A DNA stretch of 64,000 bases from Protula sp. h YS-2021. Its lineage: Eukaryota > Annelida > Polychaeta > Sabellida > Serpulidae. Where the stretch lies: contig OX457034.1 of assembly GCA_949752745.1 (NCBI GenBank), positions 538,493 through 602,492 on the forward strand, written 5' to 3'. The position numbers and the translations under genes are program-made. Positions within the stretch are counted from its first letter, which is position 1. Each line of letters starts with the position of its first letter. The notes under the pieces were generated by a model, which was not told where the DNA came from, searched no databases, and saw only the letters and a list, made by a program, of their open reading frames with translations. This document shows positions 38,862 to 52,354 of this stretch, piece after piece.

Positions 38862-39832
38862 GTAAGGGGGATTGATCCAATGTTTATCTAATATGAAACC
38901 GCTTAACTAGGATAACAATTTCGTCGGTGCTTTTAAGGTATGCAATGGGGTTTGTGAGGGCGGGAGTGGGAGGGAGAGGGCGTGGGTAGGGTGGGGGCAG
39001 ATTTCTTGGTTAATGATCGCGAAATAGCCGTGGACTTTTGTAGCGTAGGGTTGATCTTCGCTACTGGCTCGAGATGTCAGCGGCGTTTTAAAACGTTTGC
39101 CTCTACAACCAAAACCAGAGTAGTGCGGCTTGCGGTTAGTGCCCGGATGGATGACCGCTGGCTTTCGTATGCACCAAAATGCAGTCCCTTCCTCCACCCC
39201 GCCACCCCCCACCCACCGCTTCCCCACGTCAAGGCTAGTTTTGTGGCGAGTGCTGAATCAGGGATTTGGGGCAGCAATCGGAGTTTGGGCAGTGCGTGTA
39301 TCAAGCGTAAAGTGTATCTAATGACAGCTGTGATTCTGGTGCAACTTTAGGCATAGAAACTCGAAGACAAGAACAGCCTGTTGTGGATAAATATTCAAGC
39401 AGAGCCGAAGTAGAGAGATGATTGGTCGCTATGGAAACGTGCGTGAAAAAGTAGCTAGTGAAACATAAGAGGTGGTCACATTTGCGAAGTGTTGTAATCC
39501 ATAGCAATCCTCAGTCCTGGTGATTCTGTCCTCATTCTAAAACTCCTTTTCCAATCCTTAGGGACAAAAATAAAGGACATATAATGGCATTAAAACAGAC
39601 AATCCGAGACCTGACGGTCATAGCCGTGACCTTGGGCTTCAAGGTCAACTTAATGAATCCTCTAGAAGAGTGAAACCACCTGCAATTTGTCTCAGAATTG
39701 TTTAAAGAGTAATTCTGTGAAGGCCAGCCATTCTTAATGACGTCATTTGTTGGATAATTTATTGGGGTGGTTGCTATCACTTGGTATAACTTTACTTGTT
39801 GTTTATCGTGTGATTATTTATCAGAGTTGTTC
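38862..39832. other. Region without recognised gene
   Basis: Unique sequence with short C runs near 39195-39220. The overlapping ORFs on both strands lack repeats or recognised motifs and were not called. Confidence 0.5.
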
Positions 39833-40120
39833 GGATGTTCTTTTTCAGAATATCTTTCATCAGAGGCGTTGTTAGAGTGGTCATTTATCATATTACCATT
39901 TATCAGAGGCGTTCGGGTGGTCATTTGTCACATTACCATTTATCGGAGACGTTTGTGTACTATCACATTACCATTTATCAGGGGTGTTGTTCGGGTGGTC
40001 ATTGACCACATTACCATTTATCAGAGGCGTTGTTCGGGTAGTCAGTTAACACATTACCATTTATCAGAGGCGTTGTTCGGGTAGTCAGTTAACACATTAC
40101 CATTTATCAGATGCGTTGTT
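39833..40120. repeat. About 45-bp tandem repeat
   Basis: About six units of CACATTACCATTTATCAGAG and GCGTTGTTCGGGTAGTCAGT. Confidence 0.88.
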
Positions 40121-40304
40121 CATCAGCTGTGATCTTAAGGAGCAATTGTTACCATGTTCTAAACTTTACATCGCTACATTTTCTCATTAATATAATTCAA
40201 GAGCACTCACAGTGATATTCTGCCACTGGAGTAGCTTTAGAAGATCGAATAATTTAAAGTGGGCGAGAAAAAAATAGGCCACGAAAAGAACTTCTTTTCC
40301 TGCT

Positions 40305-40625
40305 GTCGCTAATGATGCCCTCAGCATTATTAATGTTTCTTTTGAATGTCTTGAGCATTATTACTGTTTGTTTTGAATGGTCTCAGCACGATCAATGTTT
40401 GTTTGGATCTTTCTCTGCATTATCAATGTTTGTTTTAAATGGTCTGCATTATCAATGTTTGTTTGGAATGTTCCCTGCTTATCAATGTTTGTTTGAATGT
40501 CCTCGACATCATCAGTGTTTGTTTTGAATGTCCCCACATGATTAATGTTTGTTTGGATCGTTCTCTGCATTATCAATGTTTGTTTTAAATCGTCCGCGTT
40601 ATCAATGTTTGTTTTGAATGCTCTT
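40305..40625. repeat. About 35-bp tandem repeat
   Basis: About nine variable units of ATTATCAATGTTTGTTT plus GGAATGTYCTCTGC. Confidence 0.85.
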
Positions 40626-40894
40626 TCAAACAGGGGTAATGTGGTAATCAGGCACGAAAGTCCATGCGCAGAAACTACATTTTATCACGGGGAGTTTCCG
40701 AATAAAAAACTTTGTAAATAAGCCGATGTTAACCTGCAAAAAACTTTCCAAATATATTGCACTTTCAAAAATGCATTTAGCGTACGAATGAGGTGGTGAT
40801 GGGGGGGGGGGAGCTTCAAAATGCCTTTTATTTATATTAAATAGTTAAATCTACAGATGATGACTGTTGCGAGGTGCCACCGGATTTTACGGAA

Positions 40895-41330
40895 AACTCT
40901 TTACCAAGTGGTTATTTATCATGTGGTTATTTCTAAGGGAGTTATGTGCTCTATTTATCAGTGGCTATTCACCAGATGGTTATTTGCCGGGAGGCAATTT
41001 ATTAGGCGGTCACTTCGTGGTCTATTTATCAGGCAGTTATTTCTCGGAGGCTAGTTACCCGGCAATTATGTTTTGGGAGGCTATTTACCGTATGGTTATC
41101 TCTCAGGAGGCTCTTTACCAGATAGTTATTTATCGGGAGGCTATTTACCAGATAATTAGGTATCGGGAGGTTATTTACCAAGCAGTTATTTATCGGGAGG
41201 TTATTTACCAAGCAGTTATTTATCGGGAGGCTATTTACCGGGCAGTTATTTCTCCGGAGGCTATTTACAAGGCGGTTATTTCTTCGGGTCTCTCAGGAGG
41301 TTATTTATCATTGTTCTTAATTTATCACGC
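40895..41330. repeat. About 33-bp tandem repeat
   Basis: About 13 units of GGTTATTTACCAAGCAGTTA and TTTATCGGGA, variable. Plus-strand frame gives YREAIYQAVI-like repeats, not considered coding. Confidence 0.85.
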
Positions 41331-41994
41331 CGCTACTTACACGTTCTTTTTATCAGCAGTTTTATGTCTGCAGGTGTATTCATGAAGAACTATTAGCAAT
41401 CTGTCTAGACACCTTTGCTACAATTGCGTTTAATAATTTCAAGATCACTCACAGTGACTTTAAGTACCCTTCAAGAAAAAACAAAACGCTAAGTGGGTCA
41501 GAAAGTACTCCCCACCCTGTGTCAACAAGAGGGGGGGGAATTGCTCCGCACCCTCTCAACATCGTTACTTAAACGATGTTAGCTACAAGCAGATGTTGAC
41601 TTATTTGGGGTCAGCCTTAAGTATTATTGACCAGTAAGAAAATGTTGGCATTTATGTTGACTGTTCATGTTGACTTCAAATAAATCAATATATATGTTGC
41701 TAAACGGCTTTTGATTGGCATTTTGATCACAGTTAATTACAATACTTGTTGCTGAGAAAGATACAGGGAACGGAAGATCTGTAGCAATCTTTTATTCTTT
41801 TATTCGTGCCCCTAATTTCATAGGCTTTAAATACGGGGATCGGGAAAACCTGAACAATAACTAGACCGAAATTCGCACAGCGAATTAGCCCCACTTGGAT
41901 GATAACTTTAAACGGAAGGTAGATGATATTGCAGTTTGTTAACAATTTTCACATGTTTGAATGTAGAATATCCTCCTAAATGCTACTAACTATA

Positions 41995-42722
41995 CCGGTA
42001 AGGTCAAGGCCAAAAATTTGCTCTATCTCTTACCGTTTTCGAGATAAAGGCCAACTTCCGGTTTGAGGCTCGAAAGTGACATGGAGGTCAAAAACACCGG
42101 AAGTTATACCTTACGTATCGTCGTATAGGGGGTAGAGGTCGAAAATGTGGTCAGAATTGCTCTATCTCTTTCCGTTTTCGAGATAAAGGCCAGCTTCCGG
42201 TTTGGGGCTCGAAAATGACCTGGAGGTCAAGGACACCGGAAGTTATACCTTAAGTATCGTCGTATAGGGTGTGGAGGTCGAAAATGAGGTCAGAATTGCT
42301 CTATCTCTTACCGTTTTCGAGATAAATCATTGTTTTTCTTAAAAAGCGTTTTTCGCGATTTCAAGGTCAAGGTCAAGGTCAAAAACTTTTACCGGCTACT
42401 TCAGATCACATCGCCCTTTATATATGTGCCAAGTTTGGCTTTTCTAGCTTCAATGGCCTTGCTGTAGATGTCTGGAAACCGATTGACCTTTTTCACGATT
42501 TGACCTTGACCAGTAAGGTCAAGGTCAAAAATTTTTATCAGGTGCACCACTTCAGATGACCCTCCATACATGTGAAAAGTTTGGTTGGTCTAGCTTCAGC
42601 GGTCTCGGAGGAGATGTCTGGAAACCGATTCGACGGAAAAAGAAAAAAAGGGAGAAAAAAATAGGTGAAGAATTCAAGGCAATCCTTCCCCATTTGGTAT
42701 TTTCAATACCAAGTGGGAATAA
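41995..42722 (+). mobile_element. Hairpin-ended repeat family 4, copy a
   Basis: Contains tandem blocks CTCTATCTCTTACCGTTTTC, CTTCCGGTTTGAGGCTCG and CACCGGAAGTTATACCTTA, then AAGGTCAAGGTCAAGGTC and TTTGACCTTGACCAGTAAGG, and ends in the hairpin CCCATTTGGTATT-TTC-AATACCAAGTGGG followed by AATAA. Non-coding. Confidence 0.75.
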
Positions 42723-42769
42723 AATCATACGCACACCAAAAATGTTTATCATATAGTAGAATAAATCAC

Positions 42770-42796
42770 TTAATCACAGGATGCAGCCACACACAC

Positions 42797-42878
<82 letters not shown>

Positions 42879-42913
42879 CGTGTGTGTGTGTGTGTGTGTG
42901 TGTGCATCCTGTG

Positions 42914-42918
<5 letters not shown>
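42770..42918. repeat. Palindrome with 16-bp perfect arms around (TA)n(GT)n
   Basis: TTAATCACAGGATGCA at 42770-42785 and TGCATCCTGTGATTAA at 42903-42918. The inside continues CACACACATATA ... TATATGTGCGTGTG, so almost the whole 149 bp can fold on itself. More TA, then (GA)n, follows to 43031. Confidence 0.9.
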
Positions 42919-43000
<82 letters not shown>

Positions 43001-43396
43001 CAGAGAGAGAGGGAGAGGGAGAGAGAGAGAGATCCAAACTTGGATGATGTAGAATTGATACTGTACATCAAATAGCGCATAGGAAAAGCAAGACTACTCC
43101 AAAAAATGCAGCAGAAACACACGAAAAAAACACACACACACAGGATATGTAAAACTTGAAGGACGATAAGGGAAAAGAAATCTAACACACCAACCTCCCA
43201 CACCCCCTCTTAACAACCACCATCACCATCCAATATTTGTTGCATTTGGGCAATTAATGTCGACGAAATGTACCAAAAGCCACCATAAATAATGTCACAC
43301 TGAGATAAAGAGAGGAAAGGTATTTTTGATTTCCCTCAATGCTTGGGATCGTAAACGATATGATAACATTGTGGAACTGCATAATCACGTTAGCGA

Positions 43397-43551
43397 GAGG
43401 GAGGGAGGGAGGGAGGGAGGGGAGGGAGGGAGGGGGGGAGGGAGGGAGGGAGGGGGGGAGGGAGGGAGGGAGGGAGGGAGGGAGGGAGGGAGGGAGGGAG
43501 GGAGGGAGGGAGGGAGGGAGGGAGGGAGGGAGGGAGGGAGGGAGGGAGGGA
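43397..43551. repeat. (GGGA)n microsatellite
   Basis: About 38 GGGA units with a few GGGGG variants; Gly/Arg/Glu ORFs over it are artefacts. Confidence 0.95.
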
Positions 43552-43667
43552 GATTTCCGAGTCAGTACAGCATAGAAAAGGACTTACCTACGATGACAGC
43601 AATATGATATATATATAATCGTCTCTGAATTATAGAGAAGTGCGATAATAAAATCATACGCCCATCC

Positions 43668-44368
43668 CCCGCCAACTTCCGGTTTGGGGCTCGAAAGTGA
43701 CATGGAGGTCAAAAACACCGGAAGTTATACCTTACGTATCGTCGTATAGGGGGTAGAGGTCGAAAATGAGGTCAAAATTGCTCTATCTCTTACCGTTTTC
43801 CAGATAAAGGCCAACTTCCGGTTTGGGGTTCGAACGTGAACTGGAGGTCAAGGACACCGGAAGTTATACCTTAAGTATCGTCGTATAGGGGTGGAGGTCG
43901 AAAATGTGGTCAGAATTGCTCTATCTCTTTCCGTTTTCGAGATAACTCATTGTTTTTCTTAAATAACGTTTTTTCGCCATTTCAAGGTCATGGTCAAGGT
44001 CAAGGTCAAAAATTTTTATCGGTTGCTTTAGATCGCATCGCTCTTTATATATGTGCCAAGTTTGGCTTTTCTAGCTTCAACGGCCTTGCAGTAATTGTCT
44101 GAAAACCGTTTGACCTTTTTCGCGATTTGACCTTGACCAGTAAAGTCAAGGTCAAAAATTTTTATTAGGTGCACCACTTCAGATGACCCTCCATACATGT
44201 GCCAAGTTTGGTTGGTCTAGCTTCAGCGGTCTCGGAGGAGATGTCTGGAAACCGATTCGGCGGAAGAAGAAAAAAAATTTTAAAAAAGCGAGAAAAAAAA
44301 GGAAAAATAGGTGAAGAATTCGAGGCAATCCATCCCCATTTGGCATTTTCAATGCCAAGTGGGAATAA
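43668..44368 (+). mobile_element. Hairpin-ended repeat family 4, copy b
   Basis: Same body order as copy a and the same terminal hairpin with CCCATTTGGCATT and AATGCCAAGTGGG, then AATAA. Starts part-way through the body relative to copy a. Confidence 0.75.
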
Positions 44369-44825
44369 GAACAGCGGCACCAGAAAATGTTAAAAATGTT
44401 TAATCTAATGAAAACGGGAAGGTTTATGTGTGCGATATTATTGACCAATATTTTCCAAATAAGTCGCAGATTCCTGCCTCCCTCACTCCCACCCTCCCTC
44501 TCTTGAACGAAGACATCAATGTACGTCTGGCTGCAATGTACGAGCGCATTGTGGCTTTATTTATCTATTTATTTATTCGAAAGATTAAACACCGTAACTC
44601 ATACACCAGGACGCAAACTTGATACCCTCCACAACGGGCGGTTTTTTCTTAAGGAAATAAATGCCTTTAGTTTTGATTTTGTCACGATGTTCTTTCAGAA
44701 TTTTGTTTGTTTTGTTTTTATAAGACATTAAAATTGTAAACAAAAAACTTTCAAATTGGAGAGACAATAATTTAAATCATATCCCCATCCAATTCATTTT
44801 TTCTATATTTCGCTGCTCAGGGGAC
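44369..44825. other. Region without recognised gene
   Basis: Short AT-rich unique stretch; nothing seen. Confidence 0.5.
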
Positions 44826-45000
44826 ATCTTAGGGACATCTCAATCTCATGTCAGGGGACATCTCAGGCGACATTTCAGGGGACATCTGAGAGGCCATATT
44901 AGGGAACATATCAGAGGACATTTCAGGCGATATCTCAGAGGACATCTCAGAGGACATTTCATTGGACATCTCAGGGACATTTTTGAAGGGAAACTTCTGT
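44826..45000. repeat. About 19-21-bp tandem repeat
   Basis: About eight units of GGGACATCTCAGAGGACAT / TTTCAGGGGACATCT. The minus frame reads EMSSEMSPEM. Confidence 0.88.
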
Positions 45001-46071
45001 GGGAGTTTTTCTGCCTTCACTTATAGAAATATTATTTTTATCGTCAAATAAATGCGCAATCGCATTTTTATTACTAACTTTTGATATATTGTTAAAGTTA
45101 AGACACTCGCGTGCACGTGGTTGATGGGAAAGAGAAGAATAGATATGAAAAATCGCCAAAAATAATCAGCGTATATTCCTAATTGAGGCGCCATGCAGTT
45201 CTTACAAAGAAAGAAATCAAGACTATGTTATGCAAATTTATACAATTGAACAAAATGGCTTCATGTATGAAAACATAATGAATTAATTCAAGCATATTTT
45301 TTAAAGGGCCATTTCCAATTGAAAACAAAAATTGCGTGAGGTGTTTGATATTTTTTCATGTTAAAGAAAACCGCAAGCGTTGTCAAGAGTAGCCTGTCTA
45401 TGAAACGGTGTCCAATTAAACCCTCTTTTAACAAGATTACTTATGCCAAAAAGAATAAAACACCTCCCTCAACCCTCCTCCCTGACTCATTTTACCCCAC
45501 AGCACACTCCCACGCCTATAGTTACCCCTATTTGTACCCGGTGCCTGCCCATCACTCTGTCCCCTGTTGTGTAAACATTGGCGCGCTTTCTGCGCTAATT
45601 TGGTGTGAAATCTGTGTTGTTGTACGGTGTCATGTGACCTGATGGCACGGCGTGAGTTTATACCCTCTCGTCTGCTCTATAATTTGGTGACATTGGCTTT
45701 TGGCGCCCTTAGTATCACTCTTCTTTATGAAAACAAAAACATACAAATTTCATAAGTCACAGGCTCGGTCATTCCTATTTTTTTTTTGGGGGGGGGGGGG
45801 AGGGGAAGGGGTGGGGGATAGTCGGAAGGGGGGGTGGTAGGTGGTTGGGTAGAATACATCAACCATTTAACCGACTACATAACTTATTTTTGGAAGAAGA
45901 GGGAAGAGATCCAAACGCTCCCCCGACCCCGCACCCTCCCCCCAACCCCCGCCCACTTACCCGTGGAGGTGAACGGTTATGTTTTGACATGAACTGTTTC
46001 GTCGGCACTGACCCAATAATGGGTCGTAATTAAAATAATACACGTAATACACGCTTACATAGTATAAAGAG

Positions 46072-46245
46072 GTTAGCCCATACGGTCTGAAAACTGTAAC
46101 CCATACAGTATGAAAAGCCTAACCCATACAGTATGAAAAGCGTAACCCATAGAGTATGAAGAGGTTAACCCACACAGTATGAAAAGTGCAACCCATACAG
46201 TTAACCCATAGAGTATGACGGGGTTAACAGATATAGTATGAAGAG
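46072..46245. repeat. About 28-bp tandem repeat
   Basis: About six units of AACCCATACAGTATGAAAAG with variable ends. Confidence 0.88.
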
Positions 46246-47974
46246 GGTATTATGATCTACATAAAAAGCTAAGACACCAGTTTCTGCCCTCCCCCCACCC
46301 CACCCCCACCCTTCCGTCTGTTTCCCTTTTTTCTCAAACCTGCAATTGTTTTAAGCTTATTCGATGGTTTCTGTTTCAACGTCAGGCGGTTCTAGCATCG
46401 GCTTGGGATAGCGGTCATGAGAGGGGTGGAAGGGGGGAACGAGGAAAGGGGGTGTGGGTGGGGTGGGGGGCTAGCTATTGTGCTATGTAAATGCGATGTT
46501 TCAAAATGTTAATTCCCTATAATTTAAGGTTCATCTTTCCGCTATTGCAGTGACTAATGACAGGGCAGGCACCGGAAGGCGTCATCAATAATCGATCTGG
46601 TATCAAGCAAAATCCACCCAAAATTATATCTCAATTAAATGTCTTCTTGAGGATCAAACGGATTTCCAAAAATAACTTCAGTGCTGCTGTTACATCTCGT
46701 CGGAATAATTTCTGTATTCCGGATCTGTTACCATGGAGATTTCGGCTTACGACTGGTGACAATTCATCTGAATTGCAATTCATGTTAGTTTAAAAGATCT
46801 CTGTATCTGTCTATAGGAGGAACAGTGAGCCATTTTTCAGGGGGGGGGGGAAGGGGATGGAGGTTTGATCTCAGGGGTTTTCATCCCAGTTTTCATTGGA
46901 TAAGAGTTTAAAATTAATGTTTGTGTAATTTCTGTGAACTTCTTTCTGAAAAAACTCTAATCATTTTCAAATAGATGTATATGGGAATTCATAGGAATTC
47001 AGCTTTTTATTCAGCTGCAGCTGCCGGAGGAGACAGCTGTCATTGACTGCTAGAAAGCACAGCACTTGCAATAGATAAGGACCATAGTTCAAGGAATTAT
47101 TCTAAAAAAATACAAACCTTGTTAAAAGGGGAAAAATTTAACCCCTTTTTTTGGATGGGTAAAATAATTACCTCTGTGAATCTGTGCCATCTTGTTGCCA
47201 ATGAAACAACAATAATCAAATCACCGGTTACAAACTAGTTGTTTTTTTATAGTTTGCTTTAAAAGTCTTCCCCTAAGTGGACAAATGTTTATTCTCAGCA
47301 TAAAGCAGTTGTGTTGTTTCGGCATAACATCTACATATAAAACATCTTCATTAGTATGTCAAGAGTCTTATTATTAAGATGTGACATTCACCAAAACAAG
47401 TCTCATTCATATGTCATTTTCCCCCCGCTCTCCAACTGATATACAAACTCTAAACTATCATAACATTTTTTATATCTTATTTTCTTTTTCTGCCCGCTTT
47501 CTTTCGTTTATTTATTTATTTTTTTTTATAAATGTCATCCGCATTGAAAAAGTGAGGATATTAAACCTCGCCTTTTGCCAGCACAGATTAGTTGAACATA
47601 GAGGTACTAATATGCACCTGTAGAAATGTAACAAAATCACTCCCCCCTTTGCACATATCCGATTAAATTTAACTTTTTATTTGGGCGTTTTTTTTGTGTG
47701 TGAGAATGAACTTGCTAACCCTACCACCAACGTATAGGGCATCTCAGTTTGGCAAAAGATATTTATTATTTTGGTATTTATTAAAGTATTTACGTCTATT
47801 TCGAAATTTATTTTATTTTTTCTTCCTTTTTCTGTATATTGGTATGGACGATTTTTCATCTTCGATAATACCATAAGAGTCCATGTCTTTCTGTCTTAAT
47901 TTAACGGTGCAAATTTTTGCAGAAAACATTGAAAACAGGTGATAAAACTATTACAAATTATTTTAACACCACTG

Positions 47975-48115
47975 CATTTCCTCCTCCTTCTTCTTCTTCT
48001 GCTTCGTTTTCTTCTTCTTCTTCTTCTTCTTCTTCTTCTTCTTCTTCTTCTTCTTCTTCTTCTTCTCCTTCTTCTTCCACTTTCTTCTTCTACTTTCTTC
48101 TTCACCAACATCATA
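47975..48115. repeat. (CTT)n microsatellite
   Basis: About 35 CTT triplets with CCTT/TCTAC interruptions. Confidence 0.95.
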
Positions 48116-48909
48116 TTCGTCTAATTCATTTCACTCCTTTTCACTCCTCCCTTCTCTCTGTATTTTAGCTTTGCTTTATGAATATGAGGCCCAGATTTTC
48201 AGCATATCTAAGACGATTTTATACTGTTTAGATGCAAATGGAAGTTCGTCTAGACGGGTGCAATTATCCCAAACGAAAATACAATTTAGCAATCTGTGAG
48301 ATAGTTATTAACAAGGTGTTTACTTTCAACCCCCCCTCCCCCCCCCCCCCAAACGACACAAACAGCCTCGACCCACAATGTGCATAGTTCCAGGAAGTTC
48401 CCACAATTACGCATTGTGCAATAACTTTATAATTAAGCTATAAAATTAACATAAATTGTGATATTAAGTTATATGTGATTAGCAGCTATCAAGCATTCGA
48501 AGAAATTATAACCTCCGTTATAACAAGCAAGATAACGTTCTAATTTTACAAATTTAAAAATAGAAAAATTCGTTTCCATGTATTCAAGGCTTCAATGGTG
48601 ACAATAAAGAAGAAATCACATTAACATTAACTGGCAATCAAGAAACATCCTCAATGTGTTTAAATGAAATGCAACCCCTTACAACCGTTGCGCCACTAGT
48701 CAGCAAACCATAAAGTAGAATGCTTCTTTCGCATTCAACTAGAATGCAATCAATGTTTAACAATAAATAAATAAAATAAAACAAGCCAACATTTAGTGTT
48801 CATCCCTTCAATTAAATTGTCAGCATTCGTTGAAAATTGGAAAGTACTTCGTTGCCAAGCATCTCACACCCACAGTCAACATCCACTTCCATCCCTAACA
48901 ACCATCTCT

Positions 48910-51215
48910 TGTTGCCCCTAACAACCATCTCTGATTGTCCCCAACCGGTATTCTAGTCCCTGGCAACCGCATTTGGTCACAACCGCTCAACTTTTTCCAG
49001 TCCCCAGCAACCACCTCTGGTCACAATTGCTCAACCATTCTATTCCCTAGCAACCACATTTGGTCATAACCGTTCAGGCCGTTCTAGACCCCAGAAACCA
49101 CCTCCGATCACAACCGTTCAACCATTCTAGTAACTAGTAACCACATTTTGTCACAACTACTCAACCATTCTAGTCCCCAACAATTACATTTTGTCACAAC
49201 TGCTCAACCATTCCAGTCCCCAGTAACCACCACCGGTCACAACCGTTCAACCATTCTAGTCCCCAGCAACCACCTCTGGTCACAACCATTGAACCATTCT
49301 AGTACCTAGCAACCACCTCTGATCACAACCGTTCAACTATTCTAGTCCCTAGCAACCACCTCAGGTCATAATTGCTCAACCACTCTAATCGTTAGCAACC
49401 ACATTTGGTTGCAACCACTCAGTCATTCTAGTCCCTAGCAACTGCATTTGGTCACAGCCGCTCAGCAATTCTAGTTCTAGTTCCTAGCAGCCACCTCCGG
49501 TCACAACCGTTCAACCATTCTAGTACCTAACGACCACCTCTGATCGCAACCGTTCAACCATTCTAGTCCCTAGCAACCACCTCCGGTCACAACCGTTCAA
49601 CCATTCTAGTACCTAACAACCACCTCTAATCACAACCGTTCAACCATTCTAGTCCCCAGCACCCACATTTGGTCGAAACTGCTCGACCATTCTAGTCCCT
49701 AGCAACCACCTGTGGTCATAACCTTTCAGGCCATTCTAGTCCCCAGCAACCACCTCAGGTCATAATTGCTCAACCATTCTAATCGTTAGCAACCACATTT
49801 GGTTGCAACCACTCAGCCATTCTAGTCCCTAGCAACCGCATTTGGTCACAGCCGCTCAGCAATTCTAGTTCTAGTTCCTAGCAGCCACCTCCGGTCACAA
49901 CCGTTCAACCATTCTAGTACCTAACAACCACCTCTAATCACAACCGTTCAACCATTCTAGTACCTAACAACCACCTCTAATCACAACCGTTCAACCATTC
50001 TAGTCCCCAGCAACCACCTCTGATCGCAACCGTTCAACCATTCTAGTCCCTAGCAACCACCTCCGGTCACAACCGTTCAACCATTTTAGTCCCCAGCAAC
50101 CACCTCTGATCGCAACCGTTCAACCATTCTAGTCCCTAGCAACCACCTGTGGTCATAACCTTTCAGGCCATTCTAGACCCCAGCAACCACCTCCGATCGC
50201 AACCGTTCAACCATTCTAGTCCCTAGCAACCACCTCCGGTCACAACCGTTCAACCATTCTAGTCCCCAGCAACCACCTCTGATCGCAACCGTTCAACCAT
50301 TCTAGTCCCTAGCAACTACCTTTGGTCACAACTACTCAACCATTCTAGTCCCCAGCAACCACCTCTGATCGCAACCGTTCAACCATTCTAGTCCCCAGCA
50401 CCCACATGTGGTCACAACTACTCAACCATTCTAGTCCCTAGCAACCACCTCAGGTCATAATTGCTCAACCATTCTAGTCTCTAGCAACCACCTGTGGTCA
50501 TAACCTTTCAGGCCATTCTAGACCCCAGCAACCACCTCCGATCGCAACCGTTCAACCATTCTAGTCCCCAGCAACCACCTCTGATCGCAACCGTTCAACC
50601 ATTCTAGTCCCTAGCAACCACATTTGGTCACAACTACTCAACCATTCTAGTCCCTAGCAACTACCTTTGGTCACAACTACTCAGCCATTCTAGTCCCTAG
50701 CAACCGCATTTGGTCACAGCCGCTCAGCAATTCTAGTTCTAGTTCCTAGCAGCCACCTCCGGTCACAACCGTTCAACCATTCTAGTCCCCAGCAACCACC
50801 TCTGATCGCAACCGTTCAACCATTCTAGTCCCTAGCAACCACCTCCGGTCACAACCGTTCAACCATTCTAGTACCTAACAACCACCTCTAATCACAACCG
50901 TTCAACCATTCTAGTCCCCAGCACCCACATGTGGTCACAACTACTCAACCTTTCTAGTCCCTAGCAACCACCTCTAATCACAACCGTTCAACCATTCTAG
51001 TCCCCAGCACCCACATGTGGTCACAACTACTCAACCATTCTAGTACCTAACAACCACCTCTAATCACAACCGTTCAACCATTCTAGTCCCCAGCACCCAC
51101 ATGTGGTCACAACTACTCAACCTTTCTAGTCCCTAGCAACCACCTCAGGTCATAATTGCTCAACCTTTCTAGTCCCTAGCAACCACATTTGGTCACAATA
51201 TCTCACTGTCTTCCA
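48910..51215. repeat. 43-bp minisatellite, about 2.3 kb
   Basis: Roughly 53 units of CCATTCTAGTCCCTAGCAAC plus CACCTCTGGTCACAACCGTTCAA, with recurrent variants (CTCTGATCGCAACCG, GGTCATAATTGCTC, GCCGCTCAGCAATTCTAG). Variant blocks recur in order, showing multi-unit duplications. The unit is not a multiple of three and carries no long ORF. Confidence 0.95.
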
Positions 51216-52350
51216 CCAGACAACCATTCAACCACCATTACACCAACCAGGAATGAGCAGTGATCTTTACACCACAACCAACCTCCAACCGGGACTGGAA
51301 TACATCCCAAACCCAACCAACGACCAACCAGCATCCACATGTAACCGCAACCTTCCCTACATAACTTTTTGAATCTGTCGTGCAAGAATGTTAAGGAGAG
51401 GCTAATATCCCCCCTTTTCGAAACTGTACCAACGAAATTCTTTAATAAATATAATAAATATACAGACCATGTCAGTGATTGATCGCTAAAAGTTGTGATT
51501 CAATGACGTCACACAAACGTGATACAGGCCTAGTTTTAATAGATTCTTTTATCAAACTGATTATTTTAATAATTACTAAAAGGGAGCCGTTTTGCATTGC
51601 TTTCATAGCGCGTCATATCTTTAGAAAATGACAAAATTATGTTGATTTCTTAATAATCCATTATTTAACTTTAACTGTGTCTGAATTACAAAGAACCAAT
51701 TTTTGCATGGTTCAGTATAATGGCTGGTCTGTGAAAAATATACAGTTTCGTACTTTTGACGTAAACATGTTAACAGTTGAGAGAATATTAACACGTGAAA
51801 GGAAAATAGAAGAAAATAAAAGCTCTCTGTTATCAAAACAAAAACACAGAAATTTGCAGCACCCAACATAAGCAAAAGCCCTCATAGATGCACGTATATG
51901 CCAAAAAAGGGGGTAGATAGGGGATGCGGTGGGGTTTAAAAGAGGTAACACTTTATTACAAAAAATACGGTGTTAAAAGAAACTCGTGGTGTGTGTCTGT
52001 AAGTAACATGTTTGTGCTTTTATGAATTGAAAGTTAAAGTTAAAGGAATAGGACAGCATATCGCAACAATTCGCAGAAAAAAAAGGAATAGAAAAGCAGT
52101 CTAACATTGTAGAAATTATTGTTCTGTTTTTTTCTTTGGAGAGTGGATTTGTTGGAAAGGCATAACATGTCTATGAAAAATGGATGAAATATCGTGAATA
52201 ATTAAACAACGTCGCATGTATTGAGTACTTGTACTGGGTATTTCAGTTAGCACAGCACAGTACATGTGCGTAGGATAGAGGGTTTGATTTAACAAAGATA
52301 GATGTGCAGATTTCAATTAGAACCTTTTATTAGCAAATAAACAACTGCCT
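51216..52350. other. Region without recognised gene
   Basis: Unique AT-rich sequence; nothing beyond short random ORFs. Confidence 0.5.
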
Positions 52351-52354
52351 TGGA

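Larger units (their letters stand above)
45001..48890. other. Region without recognised gene
   Basis: Mostly unique AT-rich DNA. Contains G runs at 45788-45800, a short repeat of AACCCATACAGTATGAAAAG at 46072-46245, and a (CTT)n tract at 47975-48115. No exon with homology found. Confidence 0.5.

Noticed and set aside
42665..43203. Ile/Tyr-rich ORFs on both strands
   Set aside because: Translations of TA, TG and GA microsatellites.
48910..51215. CRISPR array
   Set aside because: Repeats are directly adjacent, variable units without unique spacers, in animal DNA.
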